Shown piece after piece: positions 47,291 through 57,597 of a stretch of DNA of 64,000 nt. This stretch comes from Ensifer adhaerens (GTDB taxonomy: Bacteria > Pseudomonadota > Alphaproteobacteria > Rhizobiales > Rhizobiaceae): NCBI RefSeq assembly GCF_013283195.1, contig NZ_JABEKT010000001.1:2080509-2144508 (forward strand). Reading direction: 5' to 3'. Both the position numbers and the translations under genes were made by a program. The notes under the pieces were generated by a model. It had not been told where the DNA came from and ran no database searches. It was given only the letters and a program-made list of their open reading frames with translations. Numbering within the stretch: position 1 is the stretch's first letter; each line of letters starts with the position of its first letter.

Positions 47291-47872
47291 ATGACGGGTG
47301 ACGTCACGATCAGACCGGCGGAACGAAAAGAGGCGGCGGAACTCGCGGTTCTCGTTGACATCGCCTCGCACGGCTTTGCCGCCTGGCTCTGGTCCGGCGC
47401 CGTTCTCAATGGGGCGGCCGATACGGCGTTCGAGCGCGGGCGCAACAAGCTGCGCGAGGATGTTGGGCCGGGACACTGGCGCGACGCTGTTGTTGCCGAT
47501 GTCGAGGATGAGGTCGCGGGCGTATCGATCGGCTACGGCATCGACGTATCCGCAGTCGAAACCGAAGCAAGGCATGCGGTGATCGAACCTTTGCTGGCAT
47601 TGCAGCGGCAGGTGGTTGGTCACTGGTTCATCGATAGCCTCGGCGTATACCGCCATCGGCGCGGCCGCGGCATCGGACGCAGATTGCTTGCACATGAAAT
47701 TGCACGCGCCGGCTCGGCGCCGGTGAGCCTGATCACCGAAAGCCACAATGACGCGGCGCAGGCGCTCTACAGGAAAAACGGCTTTAAGGAGGCGGCTCGC
47801 GCTGAGGCCGTACCGCTCTTCGAAGGCAGCAGAAAACACGACTGGGTGCTCTTCACCCGCAAGGTCGCTTGA
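47291..47872 (+). CDS. GNAT family N-acetyltransferase
   Basis: A 193-residue GNAT protein. Motif A is LGVYRHRRGRGIGRRLLAHEIARAG with the Arg/Gly-rich acetyl-CoA loop RGRGIGRR, and motif B is SHNDAAQALYRKNGFKEAARAEAV. It starts with VTIRPAERKEAAELAVLVDIASHGFAAWLWS, as in several stand-alone GNATs with an N-terminal tryptophan-rich segment. Substrate unknown. Its ATG follows the SGNH stop after one base, and lpd starts 18 nt later. Confidence 0.82.
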   Translation: MTGDVTIRPAERKEAAELAVLVDIASHGFAAWLWSGAVLNGAADTAFERGRNKLREDVGPGHWRDAVVADVEDEVAGVSIGYGIDVSAVETEARHAVIEPLLALQRQVVGHWFIDSLGVYRHRRGRGIGRRLLAHEIARAGSAPVSLITESHNDAAQALYRKNGFKEAARAEAVPLFEGSRKHDWVLFTRKVA

Positions 47873-47890
47873 GACAAAGGCAGGAAACAC

Positions 47891-49336
47891 ATGGCTGAGA
47901 ATTACGACGTCATCGTCATCGGTTCGGGTCCGGGCGGCTATATCGCCGCCATTCGTGCGGCACAGTTGGGTTTCAAGACCGCGGTCGTCGAGCGCGAGCA
48001 CCTGGCCGGCATCTGCTCCAACTGGGGCTGTATTCCGACCAAGGCGCTGCTGCGTTCGGCCGAAGTGCTGCACTACGCCCAGCATCCAGGCAGCTACGGC
48101 ATCAAGATCGAGGGTGCGGTGACACCTGATCTGAAGGCGATCGTTGCCCGCTCGCGCGGCATTGCCGAGCGCATGAACGGCGGCGTCGGCTTCCTGATGA
48201 AGAAGAACAAGGTCGATGTCATCTGGGGCGAAGCCAAGCTGACGAAGCCCGGCGAAATCGTCGTCGGCAAGTCGACGAAGCCGGCCGTCCAGCCGCAGGC
48301 GCCGTTGCCGAAGAACACCAAGGGCGAGGGCACCTACACCGCCAAGCACATCATCATCGCCACCGGTGCGCGTCCGCGCGCGCTGCCGGGCATCGAGCCG
48401 GACGGCAAGCTCATCTGGACCTATTTCGAGGCGATGAAGCCTGAGGAAATGCCGAAGTCGCTGCTGGTCATGGGCTCGGGCGCGATCGGCATCGAATTTG
48501 CCTCGTTCTACCGCACCATGGGCGTCGACGTGACCGTTGTCGAAGTCATGCCGAACGTCATGCCGGTCGAAGACGCCGAGATCTCGAGCATTGCCAAGAA
48601 GCAGTTCGAAAAGCAGGGCATGAAGATCCACCTCGAAGCCAAGGTGACGAAGGTCGAGAAGGGTGCCAATTCGATCACCGCCCATGTCGAGATGAAGGAC
48701 GGCAAGGTCGAAAAGATCACCGCGGACCGGATGATTTCTGCCGTTGGCGTTCAGGGCAATATCGAGAATCTCGGTCTCGAAGCGCTGGGGATCAAGACCG
48801 ACCGCGGCTGCATCGTCATCGACGGCTACGGCAAGACCAACGTTCCCGGCGTCTATGCAATCGGCGACGTTGCCGGCCCGCCGATGCTCGCGCACAAGGC
48901 TGAGCATGAGGCGGTCATCTGCGTCGAGAAGATCGCCGGGCTGCCGAACGTCCATCCGATGGACAAGCTGAAGATCCCGGGCTGCACCTATTGCCACCCG
49001 CAGGTTGCCTCCGTCGGCATCACCGAAGCCAAGGCGAAGGCCGAAGGCCGCGATATCCGCGTCGGGCGCTTCCCCTTCGTTGCCAACGGCAAGGCGATTG
49101 CGCTGGGAGAAGACCAGGGCATGGTCAAGACGATCTTCGACAAGAAGACCGGCGAGCTTCTGGGCGCCCACATGGTCGGCGCCGAGGTGACCGAACTGAT
49201 CCAGGGCTTCGTCGTTGCCATGAACCTGGAAACGACGGAGGAAGACCTGATGCACACGATCTTCCCGCATCCGACGATCTCGGAGACGATGAAGGAAAGC
49301 GTGCTCGATGCTTACGGACGTGCACTGAACGCCTAA
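47891..49336 (+). CDS. lpd: Dihydrolipoamide dehydrogenase
   Basis: The 481-residue flavoprotein reoxidises the dihydrolipoyl groups of 2-oxoacid dehydrogenase complexes with NAD+. FAD-binding GSGPGGYIAAIRAAQLG is at the start, the redox-active pair is Cys42 and Cys47 in ICSNWGCIPTK, NAD-binding GSGAIGIEFAS is central, and the C-terminal HTIFPHPTISETMKES contains the catalytic His-Glu. This is probably the E3 of the pyruvate dehydrogenase complex encoded just upstream; rhizobia usually have several E3 paralogues, which I cannot distinguish by number from sequence alone. Confidence 0.95.
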   Translation: MAENYDVIVIGSGPGGYIAAIRAAQLGFKTAVVEREHLAGICSNWGCIPTKALLRSAEVLHYAQHPGSYGIKIEGAVTPDLKAIVARSRGIAERMNGGVGFLMKKNKVDVIWGEAKLTKPGEIVVGKSTKPAVQPQAPLPKNTKGEGTYTAKHIIIATGARPRALPGIEPDGKLIWTYFEAMKPEEMPKSLLVMGSGAIGIEFASFYRTMGVDVTVVEVMPNVMPVEDAEISSIAKKQFEKQGMKIHLEAKVTKVEKGANSITAHVEMKDGKVEKITADRMISAVGVQGNIENLGLEALGIKTDRGCIVIDGYGKTNVPGVYAIGDVAGPPMLAHKAEHEAVICVEKIAGLPNVHPMDKLKIPGCTYCHPQVASVGITEAKAKAEGRDIRVGRFPFVANGKAIALGEDQGMVKTIFDKKTGELLGAHMVGAEVTELIQGFVVAMNLETTEEDLMHTIFPHPTISETMKESVLDAYGRALNA

Positions 49337-49376
49337 TCCAAAAGGCTGAGGCCGGAACTTTTTGGCGCCATCCGGC

Positions 49377-49396
49377 ATTGAGGACTTGTCCTCAAT
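49377..49396 (+). promoter_or_regulatory. Hairpin in the leader of the GlsB/YeaQ-like gene
   Basis: ATTGAGGA (49377-49384), loop CTTG, TCCTCAAT (49389-49396), a perfect 8-bp stem ending four bases before the GGAG ribosome site and 14 nt before the ATG at 49411. It could modulate translation or end the lpd transcript. The T-run is absent. Confidence 0.4.
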
Positions 49397-49410
49397 GAAC
49401 GGAGATCACC

Positions 49411-49662
49411 ATGAGCTTGAACGGCGTCGGCATTCTGGCTGCGATCATCATCGGCGGGTTGGCCGGATGGCTCGCGGAGCGTTTCATGAACAGCGATATG
49501 GGGCTGTTCATGAACATTGCGCTCGGCATCATCGGTGCGGTGGTGCTGAATTTCATTCTGGCGGCCTTCGGCATGGCCTTTGCCGGGTGGCTTGCCTATC
49601 TGGTTACCGGCTTTATCGGCGCCTGCCTGCTGATTGCCGTCGGCCGCGCTGTCAAGCGATAG
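49411..49662 (+). CDS. GlsB/YeaQ/YmgE family small membrane protein
   Basis: An 83-residue three-helix membrane protein of the transglycosylase-associated (GlsB/YeaQ/YmgE) family. The pattern IIIGGLAGWLAERFMNSDMGLFMNIALGIIGAVVLNFIL with the glycine-rich helices and the middle loop is typical, followed by a third helix (AYLVTGFIGACLLIAVGRAV). The function is unclear; some members are induced by stress. It lies between lpd and lipA with a separate ribosome site. Confidence 0.85.
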   Translation: MSLNGVGILAAIIIGGLAGWLAERFMNSDMGLFMNIALGIIGAVVLNFILAAFGMAFAGWLAYLVTGFIGACLLIAVGRAVKR

Positions 49663-49796
49663 CCTGCGACGCTTCCTTTACAAGCGGTCGGGCCGTCGAG
49701 CAAAAGGTGGCCTGACATTTCGCGTCGGGCCATCTATATAGATCGAAAATGGGTCTGCCGGCACGACGCCGGACCCGCCGCGACGAGGAAGACAGT

Positions 49797-50768
49797 ATGG
49801 TAACGGTGTTCGATGCCGTCTCTGAACGGGCGCAACGCGTCCGCCATCCGGAAAAGGCCCACAAGCCCGATACCGAAATGCTGCGCAAGCCGGAGTGGAT
49901 CCGCGTCAAGGCGCCGACCTCCAAGGGCTACCAGGAGACGCGCGAGCTGGTGCGTTCGCACAAGCTGGTCACCGTCTGTGAAGAGGCCGGCTGCCCGAAT
50001 ATCGGCGAGTGCTGGGACAAGAAGCACGCCACCTTCATGATCATGGGCGAGATCTGTACTCGCGCCTGCGCCTTCTGCAATGTCTCGACAGGCAAGCCGA
50101 ATGCGCTCGACATGGCGGAACCGGAGAATGTCGCCAAGGCCGTCAAGCAGATGGGCCTCTCCCACGTCGTCATCACGTCCGTCGACCGCGACGATCTGCC
50201 GGATGGTGGCGCCGAGCATTTCGAAAAGGTGATCTGGGCGATCCGCGCCGCGTCGCCGCAGACGACGATCGAAATCCTCACACCCGACTTCCTGAAGAAG
50301 CCCGGCGCGCTGGAGCGCGTGGTCGCTGCCAAGCCCGACGTCTTCAACCACAACATGGAAACCGTGCCGGGCAACTATCTGACTGTCCGTCCGGGCGCTC
50401 GCTACTTCCACTCGATCCGCCTGCTTCAGCGCGTCAAGGAACTCGACCCGACGATGTTCACCAAGTCCGGCATCATGGTCGGTCTCGGCGAAGAGCGAAA
50501 CGAAGTGCTGCAACTGATGGACGATCTGCGCACCGCCGACGTCGATTTCATGACCATCGGCCAGTATCTGCAGCCGACCCGCAAGCATCACAAGGTCGAG
50601 AAGTTCGTGACGCCGGAGGAGTTCAAGTCCTACGAGACTGTCGCATACACCAAGGGCTTCCTGATGGTCGCCTCAAGCCCGCTGACCCGCTCGTCGCACC
50701 ACGCCGGCGACGATTTCGCCCGCTTGCGCGCAGCCCGCGAAAAGAAGCTCGCCGCCGTAGCCGGGTAA
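49797..50768 (+). CDS. lipA: Lipoyl synthase
   Basis: LipA inserts two sulfur atoms into protein-bound octanoate, completing the lipoyl cofactor used by the E2 and E1-beta proteins encoded nearby. The 323-residue radical SAM enzyme has the auxiliary-cluster cysteines Cys61, Cys66 and Cys72 in [12 protein letters not shown] and the radical SAM Cys87, Cys91 and Cys94 in CTRACAFC. The conserved C-terminal serine motif [10 protein letters not shown] is present. The ATG at 49797 follows GAGGAAG. Confidence 0.97.
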   Translation: MVTVFDAVSERAQRVRHPEKAHKPDTEMLRKPEWIRVKAPTSKGYQETRELVRSHKLVTVCEEAGCPNIGECWDKKHATFMIMGEICTRACAFCNVSTGKPNALDMAEPENVAKAVKQMGLSHVVITSVDRDDLPDGGAEHFEKVIWAIRAASPQTTIEILTPDFLKKPGALERVVAAKPDVFNHNMETVPGNYLTVRPGARYFHSIRLLQRVKELDPTMFTKSGIMVGLGEERNEVLQLMDDLRTADVDFMTIGQYLQPTRKHHKVEKFVTPEEFKSYETVAYTKGFLMVASSPLTRSSHHAGDDFARLRAAREKKLAAVAG

Positions 50769-50791
50769 GGCCGAGGCATTTCGAGACAACA

Positions 50792-50818
50792 GAAACTCCG
50801 GCCCCGCGCCGGAGTTTC
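50792..50818 (+). terminator. Hairpin after lipA
   Basis: GAAACTCCGGC (50792-50802), loop CCCGC, GCCGGAGTTTC (50808-50818): a perfect 11-bp stem, followed by a weak GCTGTTT tail. Likely transcript end for lipA. Confidence 0.6.
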
Positions 50819-50856
50819 GCTGTTTACCGTTGTTCCCGTATCTGCCGGGAGTTCCC

Positions 50857-51447
50857 ATGGACCAGCCGTCAAAACCGGCAGGGATGAACTATGTCGATGA
50901 TGCCGTGGGTGCCAATTGCATCCGCAACGCTCGACGCATCCTCGTCGTGGGATGCTCCGGTGGCGGCAAGTCGACGCTTTCGCAGAAGCTCGCTCGACAT
51001 TTCGACCTGAGCTACATCTCGATCGATCGCGACATCCTGTGGCTGCCCGGCTGGCAGCAACGTGATCGGGCCGAGCAACGTCAGCGCATCGTCGAGAGGA
51101 TCGCCGCCGAGCGCTGGGTCATGGATGGCACAGGTCCTTCTACTTTCGATCTGCGCGTGCCGCGGAGCGATGTCGTGATCTGGGTGCGCATGCCGAGGCT
51201 TCGGTGCATCTGGGGCGTTCTCAGCCGCTGGTTGAGGTACTTTGGGCGCACCCGTCCAGAGATGGCGCCGGGATGCATCGAGAAGGTCGACTGGGAATTC
51301 ATCGAGTTCATCTGGACCTTCGAGCAGAAATTCTCGCCGCGGATTGTCGCAGGCCTGGCAGAGCATGGCCCTGACGTGCCGGTTCTGCAGTTGAAATCGC
51401 GTCGCCAGGTGCAGGGGCTCCTTGATCTTCTCGGTCTGCCCGCTTAA
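50857..51447 (+). CDS. P-loop AAA/adenylate kinase-like protein
   Basis: A 196-residue nucleotide-binding protein. The Walker A loop is ILVVGCSGGGKSTLSQKLA, and a DxD-type or Lid region follows with LSYISIDRDILWLPGW. It resembles the small adenylate kinase-like (TopAB/FlaR-like) P-loop proteins whose function is not defined. Two Arg/Lys-rich segments follow, and the last 60 residues are less conserved. The ATG at 50857 follows GGGAG. It precedes the COQ10-like gene by 9 nt, so the two may be co-transcribed. Confidence 0.75.
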   Translation: MDQPSKPAGMNYVDDAVGANCIRNARRILVVGCSGGGKSTLSQKLARHFDLSYISIDRDILWLPGWQQRDRAEQRQRIVERIAAERWVMDGTGPSTFDLRVPRSDVVIWVRMPRLRCIWGVLSRWLRYFGRTRPEMAPGCIEKVDWEFIEFIWTFEQKFSPRIVAGLAEHGPDVPVLQLKSRRQVQGLLDLLGLPA

Positions 51448-51456
51448 CTCCCCTTT

Positions 51457-51906
51457 ATGCCACACTTTGAAACGAACCATGTCGTCAAGCACACGGCCGA
51501 CCAGATGTTTGATCTCGTTGCCGATGTCGAACGCTACCCGGAATTTCTGCCGCTCTGCGAGGCTCTGACCGTGCGCTCGCGCAAGGAGAGGGATGGCAAG
51601 GTTTTGCTGCTGGCTGATATGACCGTCGGCTACAAGGCGATCCGCGAGACATTCACGACGCAGGTGCTGCTCAACAAGGCCGAGCGGGTGATCGAGGTGA
51701 AATACATTGATGGCCCGTTCAAGTATCTCGATAATCGCTGGCGCTTCGAGCCGGCGGGCGAGGGGCAGTCGTCGGTGCATTTCTACATCGACTACGAGTT
51801 CAAGAGCCGCATCCTTGGAGCTCTGATGGGCTCGATGTTCGACCGCGCCTTCCGCATGTTCTCCGACGCGTTCGAGAAGCGCGCCGACAAGATCTACGCC
51901 GTCTGA
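51457..51906 (+). CDS. COQ10/RatA-type ubiquinone-binding START domain protein
   Basis: A 149-residue polyketide cyclase/START-fold protein of the COQ10-RatA group. The start PHFETNHVVKHTADQMFDLVADVERYPEFLPLCEAL and the middle VGYKAIRETFTTQVLLNKAERVIEVKYIDGPFKYLDNRWRFEP are characteristic. Eukaryotic Coq10 binds ubiquinone and supports respiration. Although the same fold is labelled a RatA toxin in Escherichia coli, there is no antitoxin gene beside it here. Its 3' end overlaps the cinA gene on the opposite strand by 13 nt. It belongs to the conserved lipA-COQ10 neighbourhood of alphaproteobacteria. Confidence 0.88.
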   Translation: MPHFETNHVVKHTADQMFDLVADVERYPEFLPLCEALTVRSRKERDGKVLLLADMTVGYKAIRETFTTQVLLNKAERVIEVKYIDGPFKYLDNRWRFEPAGEGQSSVHFYIDYEFKSRILGALMGSMFDRAFRMFSDAFEKRADKIYAV

Positions 51907-52391
51907 GCGACCTCGGCCAGCATCTCCAGCGCCGTTCGGACGGTTGCGAGCCGCACGGCGTCGCGGCCGATATCGCCGTAGCGCATCTCGCGGTGGAGAG
52001 CGGTGCCTGTGCGCCCGGTTGCCGACAAATGCACCAGTCCAACAGGCTTTTCTGCCGATCCGCCACCCGGGCCCGCAATGCCGGTGACGGCGACGGCAAA
52101 ATCAGCCTCGGAGCGTGAGACAGCGCCGCGCGCCATTTCGACGGCCGTCTGCCTTGAAACGGCGCCATGGGCCGCGAGCGTCGCCGGATCGACGCCGAGC
52201 ATCTGGATCTTGGCGTCGTTGGAATAGGTCACGAAACCACGGTCGACGACTGCCGACGATCCGGCGATTTCCGTCAACGCGCCGGCGATCAATCCGCCGG
52301 TGCAGGATTCGGCCGTTGCCACCTTGAGGCCGCGGGCGGTGAAATCGGCAATGATCTTGCCGGCCGTCGCTTGAATGTCATTCGGCCACAT
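51894..52391 (-). CDS. CinA family nicotinamide-nucleotide amidohydrolase
   Basis: A 165-residue protein of the CinA C-terminal domain family, deamidating nicotinamide mononucleotide for NAD recycling (PncC activity). The pattern [41 protein letters not shown] with the catalytic serine and [16 protein letters not shown] is clear. The amino-terminal CinA competence domain is absent. The start overlaps the ispDF stop region by 14 nt, so they are coupled. The ATG at 52391 begins the conserved [13 protein letters not shown]. Confidence 0.9.
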   Translation of the reverse strand: MWPNDIQATAGKIIADFTARGLKVATAESCTGGLIAGALTEIAGSSAVVDRGFVTYSNDAKIQMLGVDPATLAAHGAVSRQTAVEMARGAVSRSEADFAVAVTGIAGPGGGSAEKPVGLVHLSATGRTGTALHREMRYGDIGRDAVRLATVRTALEMLAEVAQTA

Positions 52392-53601
52392 CGTGGATGC
52401 CCCCCGAGGTGTAAACGACGGTTGCGGTCGCGATTGCGGCGATACCTTCGTCGCGACCGACAAAGCCGAGGCGCTCGTTCGTCGTCGCCTTGACCGAGCA
52501 CCGGTCGAGGTCGATGCCGAGCATGGCGGCAAGGTTCTCCCGCATGGCCTGTCGATGCGGTCCGACCTTCGGCGCTTCGGCAATCAGCGAAATATCGGCA
52601 TTGGTGATGGTGCCGCCGCGCTGGCGCACGATATTGGCCGCATGCTCGAGGAAGATGCGTGAAGGCGCACCCTTCCACTGCGGGTCGGATGGCGGAAAGT
52701 GGTCGCCGATGTCGCCAGCGCCGCAGGTGGCCAAGAGCGCATCGGTCAGCGCATGCAACGCCACGTCGGCATCGGAATGGCCGGAGAGCTTTTTGGTGTG
52801 CGGGATGAGAACGCCACAAAGCGTGACGCCATCACCTTCGACCAGCTGGTGAACGTCGTAGCCATTGCCGGTGCGGACATCCGGGATGAGATGTCGCTTG
52901 AGTTTTTCGTCGGCCATGGCGATGTCCCTTTTCAGTGTGAGCTTGACGTTGTCGACCGTGCCCTCGACGAGAGTGACAGGAATGCCCGCCCATTCGGCGA
53001 TTGAGGCGTCGTCGGTAAAATCCGTCCGTCCGCTGCTGGCTGCGGCCCTGTGGGCGTCGAGGATGGTCGTGAGGTCGAAGGTTTGCGGCGTCTGTGCCGC
53101 ATGAAGGTGATTGCGCGAAACGGTTTCGGTCACCATGCCGGCGGCATCGGCGCGCTTCAGCGTATCCGACACGGCAATTGCCGGCAGCACGGCGCGCGCT
53201 CCCTTCGCCACCGCTTCCGCGCAGCGCGAGAGCAGGGCATGATCGGCAAACGGGCGCACGGCATCGTGAATCATGACGTAGCGTGAGCCGGTTGCTGCTA
53301 CGGCTTCCAGGCCTGCCAGTACCGATTGCTGTCGGGTTGCGCCGCCGTGAACGACGATCAGGGCGCGTGTCGGCGATCGCCTGCGCGCCGCTGCCAACAG
53401 ATCTTCATCGTCAGGATGGATCACAACGACGATCGGTCCAGTCCCCGGCCATGTCGCGAAAGTGTCAAGCGTATGGGCGATAACCGGCTTGTCGCCGATG
53501 GTGCGGTACTGTTTCGGCCCCTCGGCCGACTGTCCCGCGCGTTCGCCGCGCCCTGCTGCAACGATCACAATGCCGCAGGAAAGCTGTTCTTCAGGCTGCA
53601 T
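52378..53601 (-). CDS. ispDF: Bifunctional IspD/IspF enzyme
   Basis: A 407-residue bifunctional enzyme of the MEP isoprenoid pathway. The N-terminal half is the IspD cytidylyltransferase: [30 protein letters not shown], and the substrate segments up to about 230. The C-terminal half is IspF, 2-C-methyl-D-erythritol 2,4-cyclodiphosphate synthase, with [12 protein letters not shown], the metal DxH ligand pair, and [17 protein letters not shown]. IspF also shows [20 protein letters not shown]. Fusion of the two is common in alphaproteobacteria. ATG at 53601. It overlaps the CinA gene start and is divergent from dusB. Confidence 0.95.
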   Translation of the reverse strand: MQPEEQLSCGIVIVAAGRGERAGQSAEGPKQYRTIGDKPVIAHTLDTFATWPGTGPIVVVIHPDDEDLLAAARRRSPTRALIVVHGGATRQQSVLAGLEAVAATGSRYVMIHDAVRPFADHALLSRCAEAVAKGARAVLPAIAVSDTLKRADAAGMVTETVSRNHLHAAQTPQTFDLTTILDAHRAAASSGRTDFTDDASIAEWAGIPVTLVEGTVDNVKLTLKRDIAMADEKLKRHLIPDVRTGNGYDVHQLVEGDGVTLCGVLIPHTKKLSGHSDADVALHALTDALLATCGAGDIGDHFPPSDPQWKGAPSRIFLEHAANIVRQRGGTITNADISLIAEAPKVGPHRQAMRENLAAMLGIDLDRCSVKATTNERLGFVGRDEGIAAIATATVVYTSGGIHDVAE

Positions 53602-53750
53602 CTTCTGTATGTGGTCCCGGATTTCGCCAATCTTCGCCGTGATGTACCGCGAAGGTCCGCGCTTTGCCAGCCGAACAGGGAAATTTGCCCGACGCTTCGA
53701 AATCGCTTGGCAAGCCAGAGAACAATGTCTAAAAATAGTGCAAGAACAAC

Positions 53751-54779
53751 ATGTGCCTGAAAGATATGCATTTGCCAGCTCCGGCTTTGTCATCACCGCT
53801 TCGGATCGGGAATATCGAAATCCGCAACCGGGTGGCGCTCGCCCCGATGTCAGGTGTCACGGACCTGCCATTCCGCACTTTGGCCTGGCGCTTCGGTGCG
53901 GGGTTTGTCGTGACGGAAATGGTAGCGAGCCGCGAACTGGTCGGTAACGCCTCGGAATCCTGGGCGAGGCTGAAGAACTCCGGCATCAAGCCGCATATCG
54001 TGCAGCTGGCCGGACGCGAGGCGCATTGGATGGCCGAGGCGGCCAAGATTGCCGCCGCCAACGGCGCCGATATCATCGATATCAATATGGGTTGCCCGGC
54101 AAAGAAAGTGACGGGCGGCTATTCCGGCTCGGCGCTGATGCGCGATCCCGATCACGCTCTGTCGCTGGTCGAGGCGACCGTCAACGCGGTCGATGTGCCG
54201 GTCACTTTGAAGATGCGGCTCGGCTGGGACGAGAACTCGATCAACGCGCCGCTGATTGCTAGGAGGGCGCAGGAGGCCGGTGTCCAGGCGATCACCGTGC
54301 ATGGCCGCACCCGCATGCAGTTCTACACCGGCAAGGCCGATTGGGACGCGATCCGCGCCGTGCGCGACGTCGTGACTGTGCCGCTGGTCGCCAACGGCGA
54401 CGTCGATACCGTCGCGGATGCGCAAGAGATCCTCAGGCGTTCCGGCGCCGACGCCGTCATGGCTGGGCGGTCCTCACAGGGCCGTCCCTGGCATGTCGGC
54501 GTTCTCGCTGGTGCTGCAGGCCATCCTGACCAGGCGGCGATCGCCGACATTTTCGTGGAGCACTATGAAATGATGCTCGAATTCTACGGTGCCGACACGG
54601 GCTTGAGGCATGCACGCAAGCATGTCGGCTGGTACTTGGACCGTTTCGCATCCGATCTTGCCGGGACGGAGAAGGGAGCGATCCTGACGTCGACCGATCC
54701 CAAATCCGTCGCCGCGCGTGCCTCGGAGGCCATTCGCAGTTCGCATGCGCCCCTCGCAAGCGAAGGGATCGCGGCATGA
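53751..54779 (+). CDS. dusB: tRNA dihydrouridine synthase (NifR3/DusB)
   Basis: A 342-residue flavoenzyme that reduces uridines in tRNA. The FMN-binding TIM-barrel start [26 protein letters not shown], the catalytic-cysteine segment [22 protein letters not shown] and the RNA-binding [18 protein letters not shown] are intact. In rhizobia and Rhodobacter this gene is nifR3, the first gene of the ntr operon. The ATG at 53751 has a weak site; an alternative ATG at 53766 follows GAAAG and may be the true start. Its stop overlaps the ntrB start (ATGA), coupling them. Confidence 0.94.
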   Translation: MCLKDMHLPAPALSSPLRIGNIEIRNRVALAPMSGVTDLPFRTLAWRFGAGFVVTEMVASRELVGNASESWARLKNSGIKPHIVQLAGREAHWMAEAAKIAAANGADIIDINMGCPAKKVTGGYSGSALMRDPDHALSLVEATVNAVDVPVTLKMRLGWDENSINAPLIARRAQEAGVQAITVHGRTRMQFYTGKADWDAIRAVRDVVTVPLVANGDVDTVADAQEILRRSGADAVMAGRSSQGRPWHVGVLAGAAGHPDQAAIADIFVEHYEMMLEFYGADTGLRHARKHVGWYLDRFASDLAGTEKGAILTSTDPKSVAARASEAIRSSHAPLASEGIAA

Positions 54780-55933
54780 CGGACAAGCCCAACACGCCGG
54801 AAGCCATGGCTGCTGCCAACGGGCTGTCGATGGCCGTTCTGAATGCCATTCAGAACCCGGTAATTCTCGTCGATCAGAATGGCCTGGTCGCCTTTGCCAA
54901 TTGGGAAGCCGAATCCTTCTTCGGCGCCAGCGCCAATCATCTCGCCCGCCACGATATCAGTGCCTTCATCCCGTTCGGCAGTCCGCTTCTGACGCTGATC
55001 GAGCAGGTGCGCGAGCGCAAGGCGCCGGTCAACGAGTATCGCGTCGATCTGAGTTCCCCGCGGCTGGGTGCCGACAAGCTGGTCGATCTCTACGTGGCGC
55101 CGGTGATTTCGGAGCCCGGCTCCGTCGTGGTCGTGTTCCAGGAGCGGTCGATGGCCGACAAGATCGATCGCCAGTTGACGCATCGCGCGGCGGCGCGCTC
55201 GGTCACTGGCCTTGCCTCGATGCTGGCGCATGAGATCAAGAACCCGCTTTCCGGCATTCGGGGTGCGGCGCAATTGCTGGAGACCTCCGTCAACGACGAG
55301 GATCGGGCGTTGACCCGGCTGATCTGTGACGAGACCGACCGGATCGTATCGCTGGTCGATCGCATGGAAGTGTTTTCCGACGAGAGGCCGGTCGATCGCG
55401 TGCCGCTCAACATTCACTCGGTGCTCGATCACGTGAAGGCGATCGCACGGGCCGGTTTTGCGCGCCGGATCAAGGTGACGGAAAACTACGACCCGTCCCT
55501 TCCGTCCGTCTTTGCCAACCGCGACCAGCTCGTGCAGGTGTTTCTCAATCTCATCAAGAATGCGGCGGAAGCGATCGGCGATCGGCCGGAAGGCGAGATC
55601 ATGCTGACGACCGCCTACAGGCCCGGCATTCGCCTTTCGGTCGCCGGCACCCGCGAGAAGATCTCGCTGCCGCTGGAGTTCTGCGTCCACGACAACGGCC
55701 CGGGCGTTCCTTCCGACCTGCTGCCGCACCTGTTCGATCCGTTCATCACCACCAAGACCAACGGTTCGGGCCTTGGGCTGGCGCTCGTCGCCAAGATCAT
55801 CGGCGGGCATGGCGGCATCGTCGAATGCGACAGCCAGCAGAACCGCACGACTTTCCGCGTCCTGATGCCGGCCTCAAAGGGGCAGGCGGCGGATGAAGAC
55901 GACATGCCTATGACAAAAGGAAACATTGCATGA
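54776..55933 (+). CDS. ntrB: Nitrogen regulation sensor histidine kinase NtrB
   Basis: NtrB is the cytoplasmic kinase/phosphatase that phosphorylates NtrC when nitrogen is limiting, under control of PII proteins. The 385-residue protein has a PAS-like N-terminal domain, HisKA with His152 in [19 protein letters not shown], and the HATPase domain with [10 protein letters not shown] and [15 protein letters not shown]. No transmembrane segment is present, as expected. Its start overlaps the dusB stop, and its stop overlaps the ntrC start. Confidence 0.96.
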   Translation: MTDKPNTPEAMAAANGLSMAVLNAIQNPVILVDQNGLVAFANWEAESFFGASANHLARHDISAFIPFGSPLLTLIEQVRERKAPVNEYRVDLSSPRLGADKLVDLYVAPVISEPGSVVVVFQERSMADKIDRQLTHRAAARSVTGLASMLAHEIKNPLSGIRGAAQLLETSVNDEDRALTRLICDETDRIVSLVDRMEVFSDERPVDRVPLNIHSVLDHVKAIARAGFARRIKVTENYDPSLPSVFANRDQLVQVFLNLIKNAAEAIGDRPEGEIMLTTAYRPGIRLSVAGTREKISLPLEFCVHDNGPGVPSDLLPHLFDPFITTKTNGSGLGLALVAKIIGGHGGIVECDSQQNRTTFRVLMPASKGQAADEDDMPMTKGNIA

Positions 55934-57384
55934 CGGGCGCCACGATCCTCGTCGCGGATGACGACGCAGCCATTCGCACCGTGCTCAATCAGGCGCTGAG
56001 CCGCGCCGGCTACGATGTCCGGATTACATCGAACGCAGCGACGCTCTGGCGTTGGATTTCCGCGGGCGACGGTGACCTTGTTGTCACCGACGTGGTCATG
56101 CCCGACGAGAATGCCTTCGATCTTCTTCCGCGCATCAAGAAGGCGCGACCGGACCTGCCGGTCCTTGTTATGAGTGCGCAGAACACCTTCATGACGGCGA
56201 TCAAGGCTTCCGAGAAAGGCGCTTACGACTACCTGCCGAAGCCCTTCGATCTGACCGAGCTGATTGGCATCATCGGCCGGGCGCTGGCCGAGCCGAAGCG
56301 ACGCCCGGCGAAGATCGACGACGATTCGCAGGATGGCATGCCGCTGGTCGGTCGCTCCGCAGCGATGCAGGAAATCTACCGCGTTCTCGCCCGCCTGATG
56401 CAGACCGATCTCACGCTGATGATCACCGGCGAATCCGGCACCGGCAAGGAACTGGTGGCGCGGGCGCTGCATGACTACGGCAAGCGCCGCAACGGCCCTT
56501 TCGTTGCCATCAACATGGCCGCGATCCCGCGCGACCTGATCGAATCGGAACTGTTCGGTCACGAAAAGGGGGCCTTCACTGGCGCGCAGACACGGTCAAC
56601 CGGTCGTTTTGAGCAGGCCGAAGGTGGAACGCTCTTCCTCGACGAGATCGGCGACATGCCGATGGACGCACAGACGCGGTTGCTGCGCGTGCTGCAGCAG
56701 GGCGAGTATACGACGGTGGGCGGACGCACGCCGATCCGCTCCGATGTGCGCATCGTCGCTGCAACCAACAAGGATCTGAAACAGTCGATCAACCAGGGTC
56801 TCTTCCGCGAGGACCTGTATTACCGGCTGAATGTGGTGCCGCTGCGCCTGCCGCCGCTGCGCGATCGTGCGGAAGACATTCCCGATCTCGTACGCCATTT
56901 TGTCCAGCAGGCCGAAAAAGAAGGCCTGGACGTCAAGCGTTTCGATCAGGAAGCGCTGGAGCTGATGAAGGCGCATCCGTGGCCGGGCAACGTGCGCGAG
57001 CTCGAAAACCTCGTGCGACGACTGACCGCCCTTTACCCGCAGGATGTCATCACGCGGGAGATTATCGAAAACGAACTGCGGTCGGAAATCCCCGACAGCC
57101 CCATCGAAAAGACGCAGGCGCGCAACGGCTCTCTTTCGATCTCGCAGGCGGTTGAGGAGAACATGCGGCAATACTTTGCCAGCTTCGGGGACGCGCTTCC
57201 CCCAAGCGGTCTTTACGAGCGGGTGCTCGCCGAGATGGAGTATCCTCTCATCCTTGCCGCTTTGACGGCGACGCGAGGAAATCAGATCAAGGCCGCAGAT
57301 TTGCTCGGCCTCAACCGCAACACGCTGCGCAAGAAGATCCGCGAACTCGGCGTCTCTGTGTATCGCAGCTCACGTACGGCTTGA
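55930..57384 (+). CDS. ntrC: Nitrogen regulation response regulator NtrC
   Basis: NtrC is a sigma-54 activator of nitrogen-assimilation promoters. The 484-residue protein has the receiver domain with phospho-acceptor Asp54 in VTDVVMPDE, the AAA+ domain with [12 protein letters not shown], the GAFTGA sigma-54 loop in [14 protein letters not shown], and a Fis-type helix-turn-helix at the end ([29 protein letters not shown]). Overlaps the ntrB stop by 4 nt. The following spacer to ntrY is 213 nt. Confidence 0.97.
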   Translation: MTGATILVADDDAAIRTVLNQALSRAGYDVRITSNAATLWRWISAGDGDLVVTDVVMPDENAFDLLPRIKKARPDLPVLVMSAQNTFMTAIKASEKGAYDYLPKPFDLTELIGIIGRALAEPKRRPAKIDDDSQDGMPLVGRSAAMQEIYRVLARLMQTDLTLMITGESGTGKELVARALHDYGKRRNGPFVAINMAAIPRDLIESELFGHEKGAFTGAQTRSTGRFEQAEGGTLFLDEIGDMPMDAQTRLLRVLQQGEYTTVGGRTPIRSDVRIVAATNKDLKQSINQGLFREDLYYRLNVVPLRLPPLRDRAEDIPDLVRHFVQQAEKEGLDVKRFDQEALELMKAHPWPGNVRELENLVRRLTALYPQDVITREIIENELRSEIPDSPIEKTQARNGSLSISQAVEENMRQYFASFGDALPPSGLYERVLAEMEYPLILAALTATRGNQIKAADLLGLNRNTLRKKIRELGVSVYRSSRTA

Positions 57385-57597
57385 CTTGGCCGCAACCACC
57401 GTTGCATTTTCGCCACAATGCGTTGCTTGAACGTGTTATGACCGCCGAATAGAGCGGTGTTGCGCTGCTTTGCCTGGCCTTGGGGGCTGTGGCTGATGCG
57501 CAACAGCTCCGGTTGACGGTCCGGTCAATACCTTGACCCGGGATGTGCGTGAGAATTGCTGGTGTCGATAGGCGCCGGTCGGGGGAACGTTTTTTAC

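Noticed and set aside
43837-47448. A 1200-codon open frame on the minus strand across pdhB, pdhC and beyond
   Set aside because: It is exactly antisense to strongly supported genes, has a His/Asp/Arg-rich composition and no domain. Such frames arise from codon bias in GC-rich genes.
46979-49378. An 800-codon minus-strand open frame opposite the SGNH, GNAT and lpd genes
   Set aside because: Antisense shadow of lpd and its neighbours, with no ribosome site and no recognisable domain.
51457-51906. RatA toxin of a toxin-antitoxin system
   Set aside because: The fold is the same, but there is no RatB-like gene beside it and the neighbourhood with lipA matches the ubiquinone-binding COQ10-type protein.
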